47,889 nt of DNA. It comes from an uncultured Oscillospiraceae bacterium (GTDB lineage Bacteria > Bacillota > Clostridia > Oscillospirales > Acutalibacteraceae). Positions within the stretch are counted from its first letter, which is position 1. Every line of letters begins with the position of its first letter. The notes beneath the pieces are model-generated. The model saw only the letters and a list, made by a program, of their open reading frames with translations. It was not told the origin of the DNA and ran no database searches. Shown here in pieces: positions 1-8,160 of the stretch. The DNA is taken from contig UQGM01000017.1 in the NCBI GenBank assembly GCA_900540535.1, positions 1 to 47,889 of the forward strand, given 5' to 3'. The position numbers and the translations under genes were made by a program.

Positions 1-910
1 AGAGCAACTTTTTCCGTTTCCAGGTCATCTCCTGTACATCCATGTAGGGGTACAGTTCCGCCCATTTCACCAGTTCCCGCTCTGGAAATTCCAGACGCAA
101 GGGGCCGGTCTTTAAGTATTCCACCAGCTTGGCAGGCAGCTTGTAAGGCGTGAGTTGACGCGCCTTTTCCTGTTCGTTGTGCCATTCCTCCGGCTCCAGA
201 GCTTTTAAGTAGGCGGCCATTTCCTGATTTTTGCTCTGCACTGCCACGGTGTAGGGCCGGTCGCCGTATTTATCGGAAATGGTGATGTCTGCACCCTGAT
301 CCACGAGCCAGCGCACCATAGAAAAATCGTTGTGCCGTGCCGCTTCGGTGACAGGAGTGGAAGCGTAGGGGAACACCATGTCCGGCTTGTGGTAGTTGAT
401 GTCCGCCCCGTTTTGAATCAGATACTCCGCAAGCATCTGATTCCCGTGACTCGCCATGCTGCGCAGGGCTTCACCGCCGTATTGTTTCAAATCCATACCC
501 AGCCTGTCCAAAATTGGGAGCACATTCGGATCATGCCGATCCGCCAAGTGGAGAAACAGCCTGCATATATCCCTTTGTCCTGCGGGGATTCTGACTCCCG
601 CATCTATCAAAAAGGAAAACAGGGTCAGGTCTTGACTGCGCAGGGAGCCGTAAAGCAATTCTTCCGGGTTATGGGTCAAATCTGCTCCGCATTCGATCAG
701 GAGCTGTACCATGTCCATCCGATTTTCCAGTACAGCCAATTCCAGCGGAGAGGCTTCGTCATCCCGCGGCCAATCTCCAATCATTACATGATAGCATTGT
801 GGCTCATTGGGAGAATGCCCTGCGTGAAGCAGGGAACGAATCGCCTCTATGTCACCACTTTTGATGGCAGCCATCATGGGAGGTACATTTGAATAGCTTA
901 CTTCACTCAT
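1..910 (-). CDS. Ankyrin-repeat protein (3' end cut off by window edge)
   Basis: This open frame runs from ATG at 910 to the left edge without a stop, giving about 303 residues. The translation shows ankyrin-type helices, for example a stretch reading TEAARHNDFSMVRWLVDQGA, and earlier repeats with 'ELAVLENRMDMVQLLIECGA'. Ankyrin repeats are protein-binding scaffolds and show no catalytic site. The last visible part (about residues 255-303) is no longer ankyrin-like and may start another domain. A strong AAGGAGG site precedes the ATG, and the gene follows the 460-residue gene by 18 bases, so the three minus-strand genes probably form one operon. I infer a binding or immunity-type role only from this company. 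The ankyrin call is firm; the function is not. Confidence 0.8.
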   Translation of the reverse strand, partial: MSEVSYSNVPPMMAAIKSGDIEAIRSLLHAGHSPNEPQCYHVMIGDWPRDDEASPLELAVLENRMDMVQLLIECGADLTHNPEELLYGSLRSQDLTLFSFLIDAGVRIPAGQRDICRLFLHLADRHDPNVLPILDRLGMDLKQYGGEALRSMASHGNQMLAEYLIQNGADINYHKPDMVFPYASTPVTEAARHNDFSMVRWLVDQGADITISDKYGDRPYTVAVQSKNQEMAAYLKALEPEEWHNEQEKARQLTPYKLPAKLVEYLKTGPLRLEFPERELVKWAELYPYMDVQEMTWKRKKLL

Positions 911-928
911 CCGAGTCCTCCTTATAGT

Positions 929-2311
929 CTATTGAAAAATTTCCTGATACCTTTCTCTCAGTTCCTTCGGAGCCGTCTTAATGACCTTGCTGCCGCCGTT
1001 TTCAGAGGCTTGCCCCCAGATGGCCCAGAGCAGGCTCTGCCAAGCGATGGCCCGGAATTTCGGGTCTTCGTTTTCTTCCGGCAGGAGATAAGCGGAAAAG
1101 CGGCGCTTGACTGCCAGCAGTGCATCCAGGCTTTCCCCATTGGCGATCAGGCTGCGGAATTCTTTGGCAGGCTCCAGCCACTGCATAGATAATGCGCCCC
1201 GCACCAATACCCCCAGTGTCCATGGTTGAAACCCAAACTTCCGGATCAAGGCATGAAGGAATTTTCCTTGCAGGGAGGAGTGCTCGTCGTCGCAGAGATC
1301 CAGATACTCCGTCACCAGCGGTGCCCACGGTTCTCCCTTCAGCCCCAGGGCAAACACGGCGAAGGTGCCAGGCATCGCACAGGCTTCATCTGCGAGGTTT
1401 TGGTACCACTCAAACTCCCGCATAGCCAGACGAGCGTATCGCTCCATAGCCGGATGAAGATTGGGGTGCTGCACAGCACAGGCAAAGAGCTGATTGACTC
1501 CCTTTTTGGGCAGGCCGGGAATAGGCAGATAGAGTTTTTCCTTCCCACGGAACTCCACCGAGTAACTGCGGGGAAATCCCTCCTGCTCCAACACCGCACA
1601 CAGGTAGCCCAGGATTTCAGCATAGCACTCCTCCGTGGAGTCCCTGGCGGTGATGCGGATGGCGGCAAAAGCATCATTGGCCGATGCGGCGAAATGCTCC
1701 GTTTTACGCTGCTGAATGTCCTTTGGCAATTTGCCGCTGCCGCCCGTTTTCAGCTGTTTTACTATATTCGGGCGAATCTGGGAAACCAGATTGAGGTAGT
1801 GTTCGGTTGTAATGGTATTATAGCTGGCTCCATACACCGTATAACAGACCGCGACATAACAGGTAAAGCGCAGCAGGTTCTCGTCCACATCTTCCGGCTG
1901 CAGTTCCGGCCACACGGTACAAGGCGGATAAGGCGTAAAATCATCCTCTTTTTCTCCAGCCTCAAAATACCTCTCCTGCACCTGTTTTTTGATATACTGC
2001 TCCAGTGTGTAATCAATCTCTTTCCAGCCCACCAACCGCCGCAGTGCATCGCAGAATACAACCGCCTCCTCGTAGGGGAACCCCTTCAAAGGCAGTTTGG
2101 ACAGATACCGATCCAGCAGCTGGCTGGGAAGAAAGGGCGTTCCGCTTTGGTTCCGAACTACCATCGGGTAGCCGGAATGGTTTTCTTTTGCAGTTCCATT
2201 CAACACATCCTGAATGCACTGATCGGCGTGTTCCAGCACTTCTGGGTTCGTATCTGGTTTATGAATCAGGTAATAACGGCCATGTACGCCATCACGTTTC
2301 GGCAAACTCAT
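929..2311 (-). CDS. Uncharacterised protein, second of two tandem paralogues (possibly DUF6138)
   Basis: I chose the ATG at 2311, giving 460 residues starting MSLPKRDG. It overlaps the stop of the upstream paralogue as ATGA and matches that protein's own start, MSLPKRN. A longer reading frame upstream lies inside the paralogue and is unlikely. The two proteins align over their full length, with shared segments such as RKTEHFAASANDAFAAIRIT and LPKKGVNQLFACAVQ. No signal peptide, membrane segment or catalytic motif is visible. The family resembles what I remember as DUF6138, but that label needs a profile search. Next to an ankyrin protein, an immunity or conflict-related role is conceivable but unproven. 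Confidence 0.75.
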   Translation of the reverse strand: MSLPKRDGVHGRYYLIHKPDTNPEVLEHADQCIQDVLNGTAKENHSGYPMVVRNQSGTPFLPSQLLDRYLSKLPLKGFPYEEAVVFCDALRRLVGWKEIDYTLEQYIKKQVQERYFEAGEKEDDFTPYPPCTVWPELQPEDVDENLLRFTCYVAVCYTVYGASYNTITTEHYLNLVSQIRPNIVKQLKTGGSGKLPKDIQQRKTEHFAASANDAFAAIRITARDSTEECYAEILGYLCAVLEQEGFPRSYSVEFRGKEKLYLPIPGLPKKGVNQLFACAVQHPNLHPAMERYARLAMREFEWYQNLADEACAMPGTFAVFALGLKGEPWAPLVTEYLDLCDDEHSSLQGKFLHALIRKFGFQPWTLGVLVRGALSMQWLEPAKEFRSLIANGESLDALLAVKRRFSAYLLPEENEDPKFRAIAWQSLLWAIWGQASENGGSKVIKTAPKELRERYQEIFQ

Positions 2312-3783
2312 AGCAGGCCACCACTTCCTTCCAGGTTCTCCGTTATCGGAATAAAAATCTGTCGGTAAAGTTCCTTCAGTTCCTCCGGAGCTGCTTCCAC
2401 CACTTTCTGACCACCCTTGGCGCTGGCTTTGCCCCAAATCACATAGCAGACCGTTTCCCATGCGTATTGCAGCACTTCCTCCGGGCTGGCTTCTGTTTCC
2501 TCGGCGGGTTCCTCGTCATCGTCATCATCGTCATCCTCGTCGGAGGAAAAACCACTTGGAACGATCTCGGACAGGTGGATTTTTGCCTCCAGAAGAGCGT
2601 CCAGGCTTTCTGCGTTTGCCATCCACGCGGCATAGTCCTTGGAATACTTCATGTTCTGCATGGACAGCACCCCACGGACAAATACAGGGACGGTATCGGC
2701 GGTAAATCCGAACTGTTTCACATACTCCCGGAGGAATTTTTCCTGTAAGTGGGAGTGCTCATCATCACAGAGATCGAGATAATCCCATACCAGCTGCCGC
2801 CACTCTTGCCCCAGCATTCCCAGAGCGAACACGGCAAAACTTCCGGGGAGTGCGCACTGCTCATCGCTGAGATTGGTGTACTGCTCATATTGCCGCATGG
2901 CAAGCCGGGCGTACCGTTCCATCAGGGGGTGGAGGCCGGGGTACTGCACGGCACAGGCAAAGAGCTGATTTACTCCCTTTTTGGGCAGTCCTGTGATGGG
3001 AAGATACCTCTTTTCCGGTCCTTTGAACTCCACCGCATAGCTGCGGGGAAAATCCTCCTGCTCCAGAATTTCACACAGGTAGTTCAGCACTTCATGGCAG
3101 CATTCCTCCGTGTTGTCCCTGGCAGTAATACGGATCACAGCAAAGGCATCGTTGGCCGATGCAGTGAAGTGCTCTGTTTTCCTCTTTTGCAGAGAGAGCG
3201 GCAGCTTGCCGGTCCCGTGTTCCCGGAGCTTTTTCACCATATCCGGACGGACTTTCTCCACCAATCCAAAGAGGTAATTGGCGTCCAGATACTCAAAGTC
3301 CAAACCATACACTTTATAGCTCACCGCCACATAGCAGGCAAAACGCAGCAGCGGCTCCGGGACCTCCTCTGCACGGATACCTGGTTTCAGGGAATACTCC
3401 CGATCCCAGAAGTGATCATCTTCATTGCCTGTCACGACAAAATACTTCTCCTGTAGCTCCCGTTTCAGCATATCAAGTAAATAGTAGTCAATTTCACCCC
3501 ACCGGCTCTGGCGGCGCAGGTTTTCGCTGAAAGCAATGGTCTTTTCCGCGTCAAGGGTCTCGGCCTGCTGCGCTTCGGTCCATTTTCTCACCAGAGCGTG
3601 CACCTCAAAGGGTGCGCCTTCGCTGCTGACCACTACCGGCGGCCAGAGGGAATCAAGCCGCGTGATTCTCCCATCAATGGCATCCTGGATACACTGGTCA
3701 AAGAGCGGTTGCAGTTCCTCCTGCACCTCGGGCTTCATCCAGTAACAGCGCCCGTCCGCACTATTTCGTTTTGGTAAACTCAT
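2308..3783 (-). CDS. Uncharacterised protein, first of two tandem paralogues (possibly DUF6138)
   Basis: The protein has 491 residues, with the start at ATG 3783 (MSLPKRNSADGR). A frame extending 8 codons upstream lacks the conserved start. It is a full-length paralogue of the next gene. The main difference is an acidic insert near residue 440 (a run of Asp followed by Glu-rich sequence) that its partner lacks. The stop overlaps the next ATG by ATGA, which suggests translational coupling. GC content is visibly higher than in the region from 5.9 to 17 kb, so this block may have a separate origin. No known active site is seen and the function is unknown. Confidence 0.75.
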   Translation of the reverse strand: MSLPKRNSADGRCYWMKPEVQEELQPLFDQCIQDAIDGRITRLDSLWPPVVVSSEGAPFEVHALVRKWTEAQQAETLDAEKTIAFSENLRRQSRWGEIDYYLLDMLKRELQEKYFVVTGNEDDHFWDREYSLKPGIRAEEVPEPLLRFACYVAVSYKVYGLDFEYLDANYLFGLVEKVRPDMVKKLREHGTGKLPLSLQKRKTEHFTASANDAFAVIRITARDNTEECCHEVLNYLCEILEQEDFPRSYAVEFKGPEKRYLPITGLPKKGVNQLFACAVQYPGLHPLMERYARLAMRQYEQYTNLSDEQCALPGSFAVFALGMLGQEWRQLVWDYLDLCDDEHSHLQEKFLREYVKQFGFTADTVPVFVRGVLSMQNMKYSKDYAAWMANAESLDALLEAKIHLSEIVPSGFSSDEDDDDDDDEEPAEETEASPEEVLQYAWETVCYVIWGKASAKGGQKVVEAAPEELKELYRQIFIPITENLEGSGGLL

Positions 3784-3804
3784 ATCAGGCCACCTCTTTC
3801 CGAA

Positions 3805-3856
3805 CAATAAAAAATGCCCTGCGACACCCTGTCATTTGGACAGGCTGACGCAGGGC
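3805..3856 (-). terminator. Rho-independent terminator after the TetR gene
   Basis: The outer stem GCCCTGCG (3816-3823) pairs with CGCAGGGC (3849-3856), and an inner stem CCTGTC/GACAGG sits at 3828-3844. On the minus strand the stem is followed by ATTTTTTATT. It lies between the TetR stop and the paralogue operon, so it either separates the two units or acts as an attenuator. Confidence 0.8.
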
Positions 3857-3972
3857 GCGAAAAGGCCGCACAGAACCAAAACCTGTATCCCAAGGCTCTG
3901 TGTCTGACGATATTCTGCTGTCTTTCCCGTCCGTTTGGACATGGGTACTCATCTCTATCCATTTGCTTTCAC

Positions 3973-4590
3973 CTACCGCACATGCTCTTTTACCCGCTCC
4001 ATCTCGTCCACCAGAGCCCTGACCTGGAAGTCCACCATATCCTCCGCCACCTCTGGGAATAGAAATGGCATGGTGTCTGGAATGGCTTTGTGTACCATCA
4101 TCATGCTGAGGGCCAGATTGCCAAACAGCCAGGGATCAATACTGTCCACAGGGAGGCCAAAGATGGAAAGCAGCTTTCCATAAAAAATAATCTGATCCCG
4201 CCGGAACGCCTGGAAATTCTCCTCGGAAAGGCAGTGGCGTACTTGCTGCTCCTCCTCAATGGACAAAACGGCAACTCCGCTTTTAGCTCCATAACAGCAG
4301 TTTTTCAGAAAGGTTTCCACTCCCGCCCGCCAACTGAGTCCGGGGTCCTCCATTAGGGATCTGGCATAATCCAGCAGCTTGGGCTGTTGGTATCGCAGGG
4401 CGTAAAGCACCAGTTCTTCCTTGGATGAGAAAAAACTGTAGAAGAAGGTCTTGGAGATCTCTACTTTTCTGCACAAAACATCAATACTGCTGTGAATCAA
4501 TCCCCGATCCGCGATACACTGAATCATGGTGGTCATTAGGGCATTCCGCACTTGCACTCTATCTTCTTCAGAATAGGCTTTTCGTGCCAT
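3973..4590 (-). CDS. TetR/AcrR-family transcriptional regulator
   Basis: The start MARKAYSEED (ATG 4590, 205 residues) has a GGGAAG ribosome site. The longer frame upstream runs through AT-rich non-coding sequence and is not credible. The N-terminal 55 residues fit a TetR helix-turn-helix: 'MTTMIQCIADRGL', then a recognition helix region, then 'SKTFFYSFFSSKEELVLYAL'. The rest would be the ligand-binding domain. The usual role is a dimeric repressor released by a small molecule. It sits upstream of the paralogue/ankyrin operon on the same strand, but a terminator lies between them. The target is unknown. Confidence 0.85.
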   Translation of the reverse strand: MARKAYSEEDRVQVRNALMTTMIQCIADRGLIHSSIDVLCRKVEISKTFFYSFFSSKEELVLYALRYQQPKLLDYARSLMEDPGLSWRAGVETFLKNCCYGAKSGVAVLSIEEEQQVRHCLSEENFQAFRRDQIIFYGKLLSIFGLPVDSIDPWLFGNLALSMMMVHKAIPDTMPFLFPEVAEDMVDFQVRALVDEMERVKEHVR

Positions 4591-4721
4591 ATCTTCCCAT
4601 CCCCCTATAAAGAACAGAATCATAAAACGGTATTTATATAATAACTGCACAGAAAAAAATATACAACTATATTTTGAAAATTTTTTATGAACTAAATAGC
4701 GGCAAGCAATGCTTGTGGCTA

Positions 4722-4792
4722 TCCATTTCGCCACAAACGCTTGTTGAGGGCGCTGCCCCCAAGCCCCTTTGAACACAGGATTTTATCCTGTG
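4722..4792 (-). other. oriT-like hairpin region downstream of the relaxase relic (copy 1)
   Basis: Read on the minus strand, 4773 to 4722 contains AAAGGGGCTTGGGGG, then GCGCCC, then TCAACAAGCGTTTG and GCGAAATG. This matches the layout of the plus-strand stretch 7575-7626. A perfect 8-bp hairpin (CACAGGAT/ATCCTGTG, 4774-4792) lies beside it. Similar GC-rich hairpin patches are common next to mobilisation genes. The oriT role is an inference. Confidence 0.35.
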
Positions 4793-4829
4793 GCCACGCG
4801 TTCTGCGAACGCTTTTGACTGCGATCAGC

Positions 4830-5899
4830 TCACCGCTGGTCGTGGTCTTTTTCTTTCTCCTGTTTCTGCTCCTCGTCCATTTTCAGCAGCCGATCCACAT
4901 TCGCTTTGGCCGTCAAAAGTTCCCTCATTTCTTCGCGGGAACGCCGGTATTCAGCATAGATTTTTTTCTTTTCCTCCAGGAGTTTGGCATAGTCAGTTTG
5001 CAATTCTTTGACCTTGGGCAGCTTCTTAACCCCCATATCGTCGAAAGCATTTTTGCTGCCTGGTGGAGCAGGATTTCTGCTTCATGTTCCTGGCGGAATT
5101 TCTTAGAGTAACCAGCCTGTCGATAAGCTACATAGATCTCGCGGGTCTTCGCATAATTGATGATGTGGGTCCGCAAGACAGCAATCTCCGCCATGCGTTT
5201 TTCCGCCGCCTTAATCTGTGCCGACAGTTCGTTATGGTGGGCTGTAGCCGCTGCCGCTTTTTCCTCCAGCACTGCATATTCCAGCAGATTATGCTCGGTA
5301 AGAAAATTCATCGTCTGTGCCATCTGCTTGAGGTTAAAGACCTTGGCCCAACGCGCATATCCAGCACCTTTTCCAGCACGGAGTTTTTCTTGGATGTCCA
5401 CCAGCAGATTAACCTTGGGAGGCTTCGCTTGTACGGTGGATTTTTTACGGGGTGTGTGCTGCTTTTTCCCTGCCAGTACCGCACGAATTTCTGCCTCACT
5501 ATATCCGGTTCCCAGTCCTTCATCCATCCGGGCAATATTTTTCCATCCGGGAGCCTTGAGGCGAATTGCTTTTCCGCGCCGGGTTACTTCGCAGCCCATC
5601 TCGGAAAGCATTTTCAGTAACTCATCAAAGTCTGTAGGCTTTTGCTCCAGTGCCTGGTCGATCATCATTCTCAGCTGCTCCCGATGGGATGGCTTCGCCT
5701 TATCGCCCAACCATTTATTGTAGCTTTTGCCATGGGGATTGGGATTCTCGATAATGGACAATCCATTTTCGATGCAGATGGTGTCGCTCAAACGCCGAAC
5801 AGCCTTTGTGCTACCCCAGAAGTTTCGGAATTTTCGGTCACAGTCCAGATTGACAGAACTCCAAATGAAGAAAATCGACAGTAGAATAGAAACAGCCAT
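4830..5899 (-). pseudogene. Relaxase (mobilisation nuclease) remnant: N-terminal domain missing, frameshift near the C-terminus
   Basis: The translation from about 5860 downward (LSDTICIENGLSIIENP, then SYNKWLGDKAKPSHREQLR) matches the middle and C-terminal part of the MobA/VirD2-type relaxases of Firmicutes integrative elements, as I know them. The His-rich catalytic domain that should come first is absent: only about 15 unrelated residues precede the conserved 'SVNLDCDRKF'. Near 5045-5055 the frame breaks. Adding one A to an A5 run would restore AAKNAFDDMGVKKLPKVK and join the second frame (5036-4830), which ends in a charged coiled-coil-like tail. The gene is therefore dead for nicking. 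The frameshift alone could be a sequencing error, but the N-terminal loss could not. It shows that the island once was, or derives from, a mobilisable element. Confidence 0.8.
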
Positions 5900-5947
5900 A
5901 GGCAGCCCTGTTTCTGGGTTAACCTATGGCTTTCTTTTTTTTATTTT
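5896..5947 (+). terminator. Inverted repeat with T-tract on the plus strand
   Basis: CCATAGG (5896-5902) pairs with CCTATGG (5923-5929), with an inner CCC/GGG pair, and a long T-rich tract follows on the plus strand. It sits directly at the end of the minus-strand gene 5941-6450 and at the break point of the relaxase relic. On the minus strand it has no T-tract, so its direction of action is uncertain. Confidence 0.5.
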
Positions 5948-6450
5948 TCGTATGGTTCTGCACTTTCAGCCATTTTAATGATTTCTTCATCAGCGATTGT
6001 TTGCGGATTATATTCCAGAGCATAGCTGACTTCCGGAGAATCCGTCCAGCATAAATAGCCACGGCTCTTTGTTTTATAAAGTGCGGCATCCCAGTTCTGA
6101 ATTTTCATTTGTTCACAGCTGTTGGCGGATTCAGGATTAAAAAGAACGTTGAGGGCATCTATATTCAGACCGGTTATCTCGTTGGGATCAGCCTCGTAAT
6201 AGGTGGTTTTGAGGATATGGTAATTGATATTTGCATCTTCTTCTCCGTTGCCATACACCAAAGTTGCCGCCACTTCTGTTTTGGATTGTTTCTTGAAGTC
6301 ATCACCTAAAGCGTTTTCTACCCGCTGTACCATTTCATCAAAATCAGATGATGCGGTATCCGTTGGCTTTAATTTTACCAACCAAAATGCAACTGCAATC
6401 AATAAAATTACTACAATAACTGGAATAAATAAATTTCGTTTTTTCCCCAT
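5941..6450 (-). CDS. Hypothetical membrane-anchored protein
   Basis: The protein has 169 residues and starts at ATG 6450 behind a GGAGGAA site. One hydrophobic segment (about residues 7-25, LFIPVIVVILLIAVAFWLV) follows a basic start, and the rest is soluble and acidic. It would therefore sit in the membrane with its C-terminal domain outside. No lipobox Cys or known domain is seen. The SLOG-like gene lies 26 bases upstream on the same strand, and the two are probably co-transcribed. I do not recognise the family. Confidence 0.65.
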   Translation of the reverse strand: MGKKRNLFIPVIVVILLIAVAFWLVKLKPTDTASSDFDEMVQRVENALGDDFKKQSKTEVAATLVYGNGEEDANINYHILKTTYYEADPNEITGLNIDALNVLFNPESANSCEQMKIQNWDAALYKTKSRGYLCWTDSPEVSYALEYNPQTIADEEIIKMAESAEPYEK

Positions 6451-6476
6451 GGTTCCTCCTGCCTCTTGCTGACTGG

Positions 6477-6947
6477 CTATTCTTCAGCAGCCAGATTGAT
6501 GAATTTTTTTCCTGATTTTTGGACATACCGAAAGGTCTGATATGCTCCGCCGGAAGGATGCTCTACATACAAAATCACTAAGTCAGAGCGGTCTACCATT
6601 ACCCGGTTTCGGATTTGAAAAGCAGATTTGTAGTGTGTCGTTGCCGCCTGTTCGCAAATCTCAATCTCGTCATAATAGTCACGAAATGAATCTTCATTAT
6701 CACGAAATTCGGCGGTCGGATACGGCATGACCCAAATCAAAGCACTATTATCGTCCCGAATTCTTCTTTTACATCTGCGTATGGTCGAGGATACGATTTG
6801 GTCGAATTCACCGTCACGCCCAACCAGAAATTCAATATATTCTTCCCGTTTTAACAAAGAGCAGATAATTCCTTCCAACTGTGATTCCACTTGAAGTGGA
6901 TTGTCAATTTGCCTGTGTCCGAAAAAACTGACTGTAAATAAATTCAT
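6477..6947 (-). CDS. SLOG-superfamily-like nucleotide-binding protein
   Basis: I chose ATG 6947 (156 residues, MNLFTVSFFGHRQ), which has a GGAGGAG site. The longer frame starts inside the AT-rich divergent promoter region. The pattern 'VSFFGHRQID', then 'EFLVGRDGEFDQIVSSTIR', then 'ALIWVMPYP', and late 'RSDLVILYVEHPSGGAYQTFRY' is that of the SLOG/YpsA-like Rossmann fold. These proteins bind nucleotides or related ligands, and some act in signalling during phage defence. A short single-domain form like this is common in Firmicutes, and its role is unknown. Confidence 0.65.
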   Translation of the reverse strand: MNLFTVSFFGHRQIDNPLQVESQLEGIICSLLKREEYIEFLVGRDGEFDQIVSSTIRRCKRRIRDDNSALIWVMPYPTAEFRDNEDSFRDYYDEIEICEQAATTHYKSAFQIRNRVMVDRSDLVILYVEHPSGGAYQTFRYVQKSGKKFINLAAEE

Positions 6948-7110
6948 AAAATTCTCCTCCACAGGAAAGATTAGTAATGTAATCACCAATAATTTTCCAT
7001 ATTCATAATTTACTACCAATTAAAGGGAGAAGAAAGCGAAAATTGACTTTAGTATTACCAATGCCGTCTCCTGATTCGTAATAAAATAATTATGGAAGGG
7101 AGGAGATGCA

Positions 7111-7428
7111 GTGGTTGATATGCCATACGAAGATTTTATCCGAACTCGCATTACGGAATTGCGTATTGCAAAAGATGTTTCTGAACATCGGATGAGTTTG
7201 GATTTAGGAAAAAGCGGTTCTTATATTCGTGGAGTAACCAGTGGTGCGGCTTTACCCTCACTTAGAGAACTTTTCAATATCATGTCGTATTTTGATATGA
7301 CACCTTCAGAGTTTTTTGCACCATTGGAGAATGATGACACTCCCTATCGTAAGCTCTGCGAACAGCTGCGGATGCTCAGTGATGAAGATTTAGAGAAAAT
7401 CTTCACTTTTATAAACTGGATCACATAA
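7111..7428 (+). CDS. XRE-family DNA-binding protein
   Basis: The start is a GTG at 7111, with GGGAGGAG about 7 bases upstream. An in-frame ATG at 7120 is the alternative. The protein has 105 residues. Residues 10-65 form a helix-turn-helix of the Cro/C1 type, with 'GKSGSYIRGVTSGAALPSLRELFNIMSYF' split over helices 3-5. The C-terminal part is short and acidic. It is transcribed away from the SLOG gene, and the 160-base gap between them holds both promoters, so it may regulate that pair. A clear terminator follows at 7486. Confidence 0.75.
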   Translation: MVDMPYEDFIRTRITELRIAKDVSEHRMSLDLGKSGSYIRGVTSGAALPSLRELFNIMSYFDMTPSEFFAPLENDDTPYRKLCEQLRMLSDEDLEKIFTFINWIT

Positions 7429-7485
7429 TAATCAATGCTTATCAGAAATTGGGCATTGGATAAATGAATATGGATATAAAAAATT

Positions 7486-7525
7486 AACCTGAGTAGTTTT
7501 ATGGCTACTCAGGTTTTCTATTTTA
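7486..7525 (+). terminator. Rho-independent terminator of the 7111 gene
   Basis: AACCTGAGTAG (7486-7496) pairs perfectly with CTACTCAGGTT (7505-7515), and TTCTATTTT follows. Confidence 0.85.
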
Positions 7526-7574
7526 AGTAAAACAAAACGGTCAGAATGACTGTGCAGCTGACATCGGAGATGTC

Positions 7575-7740
7575 GTTTAAAGGGGATTGGGGATGTTTCC
7601 CCAACAAGCAAATTTGCGAAGAATGACCCAAAGGGAAATTCGAGAAAATGAGTGAACCTGTACAGGTTTACACTGCTTGCCAATTTGTGAACCCTTATAC
7701 GGTTTCTCTTTTTTGTAAATTAATTATAAGTTTTAATATT
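7575..7740 (+). other. oriT-like hairpin region upstream of the defence cassette (copy 2); no full gene
   Basis: This stretch holds AAAGGGGATTGGGG with a GGGGA/TCCCC hairpin (7589-7602), then AACAAGC, the palindrome GCAAATTTGC (7608-7617) and GCGAAGAATG. Further on is CCTGTACAGG (about 7658-7667). The layout matches the patch behind the relaxase relic on the other strand. Two tiny reading frames start here (ATG about 7623 and 7649; the second stops after 32 codons). They look like decayed starts of mobilisation genes and I do not call them genes. Confidence 0.35.
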
Positions 7741-7788
7741 ATGTAAGCCTCTAAGAATCCAAATAAAAAAGTAGCGTTCGCTTAATTG

Positions 7789-7838
7789 TTTGTCGAATTT
7801 GTTTGTGTTTTGACAAAATTTGTGATAAAATTTAAAGT
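7789..7838 (+). promoter_or_regulatory. Promoter with inverted repeat, ahead of the defence cassette
   Basis: TTGACA lies at 7810-7815, with a weak -10 (TAAAGT, 7833-7838) 17 bases on. TTTGTC (7789-7794) and GACAAA (7812-7817) form an inverted repeat over the -35 box. AATTTGT recurs at 7796 and 7817, 21 bases (two helix turns) apart. This would suit binding by the XRE protein encoded just downstream. The promoter position is likely; the operator is inferred. Confidence 0.5.
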
Positions 7839-7881
7839 AATGATTCTATGGATTTTCGTTAAGAAAGGATAGGTAGTTTCA

Positions 7882-8094
7882 ATGGCAGTCAGTTATAAAA
7901 ACCTTTGGAAGTTGTTGATTGACAAGGATTTAAAGAAAAAAGATTTGGCTGAATTGGCAAATATCAGTACATATACAATCAATAAACTGCGACGGGGCGA
8001 AAATGTAAATACAGATACTTTGTCGAAAATTTGTACTGCATTACAATGTACATTTGATGACATTGTAGAAGTTATACCAGACGAAAAATATTGA
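7882..8094 (+). CDS. Small XRE/Cro-type regulator heading the defence cassette
   Basis: The protein has 70 residues, and AAGAAAGGA sits 15 bases upstream of ATG 7882. It is a single compact helix-turn-helix (KKDLAELANISTYTINKLRR, then NTDTLSKICTALQCTFDDIV), the size and shape of small YozG-like regulators. It ends 66 bases before the GHKL ATPase gene, and no terminator is visible between them. By analogy with the controller proteins of restriction-modification systems it may time expression of the downstream genes. That role is inference from position and from the inverted repeat over its promoter. Confidence 0.8.
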   Translation: MAVSYKNLWKLLIDKDLKKKDLAELANISTYTINKLRRGENVNTDTLSKICTALQCTFDDIVEVIPDEKY

Positions 8095-8160
8095 GGCGAT
8101 TTTAAGGACACAATTCCTGACAGACTCGCTATGTAAGACAGTTCCAACGAGGAGGAAATT

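Noticed and set aside
1226..2368. Long plus-strand reading frame opposite the paralogue gene (also 2749-3456)
   Set aside because: It lies fully antisense to a clear gene pair, has no ribosome site and no family look. High GC content keeps opposite frames open.
7432..7683. 83-residue minus-strand frame
   Set aside because: It crosses a strong terminator and the oriT-like hairpins, with no ribosome site.
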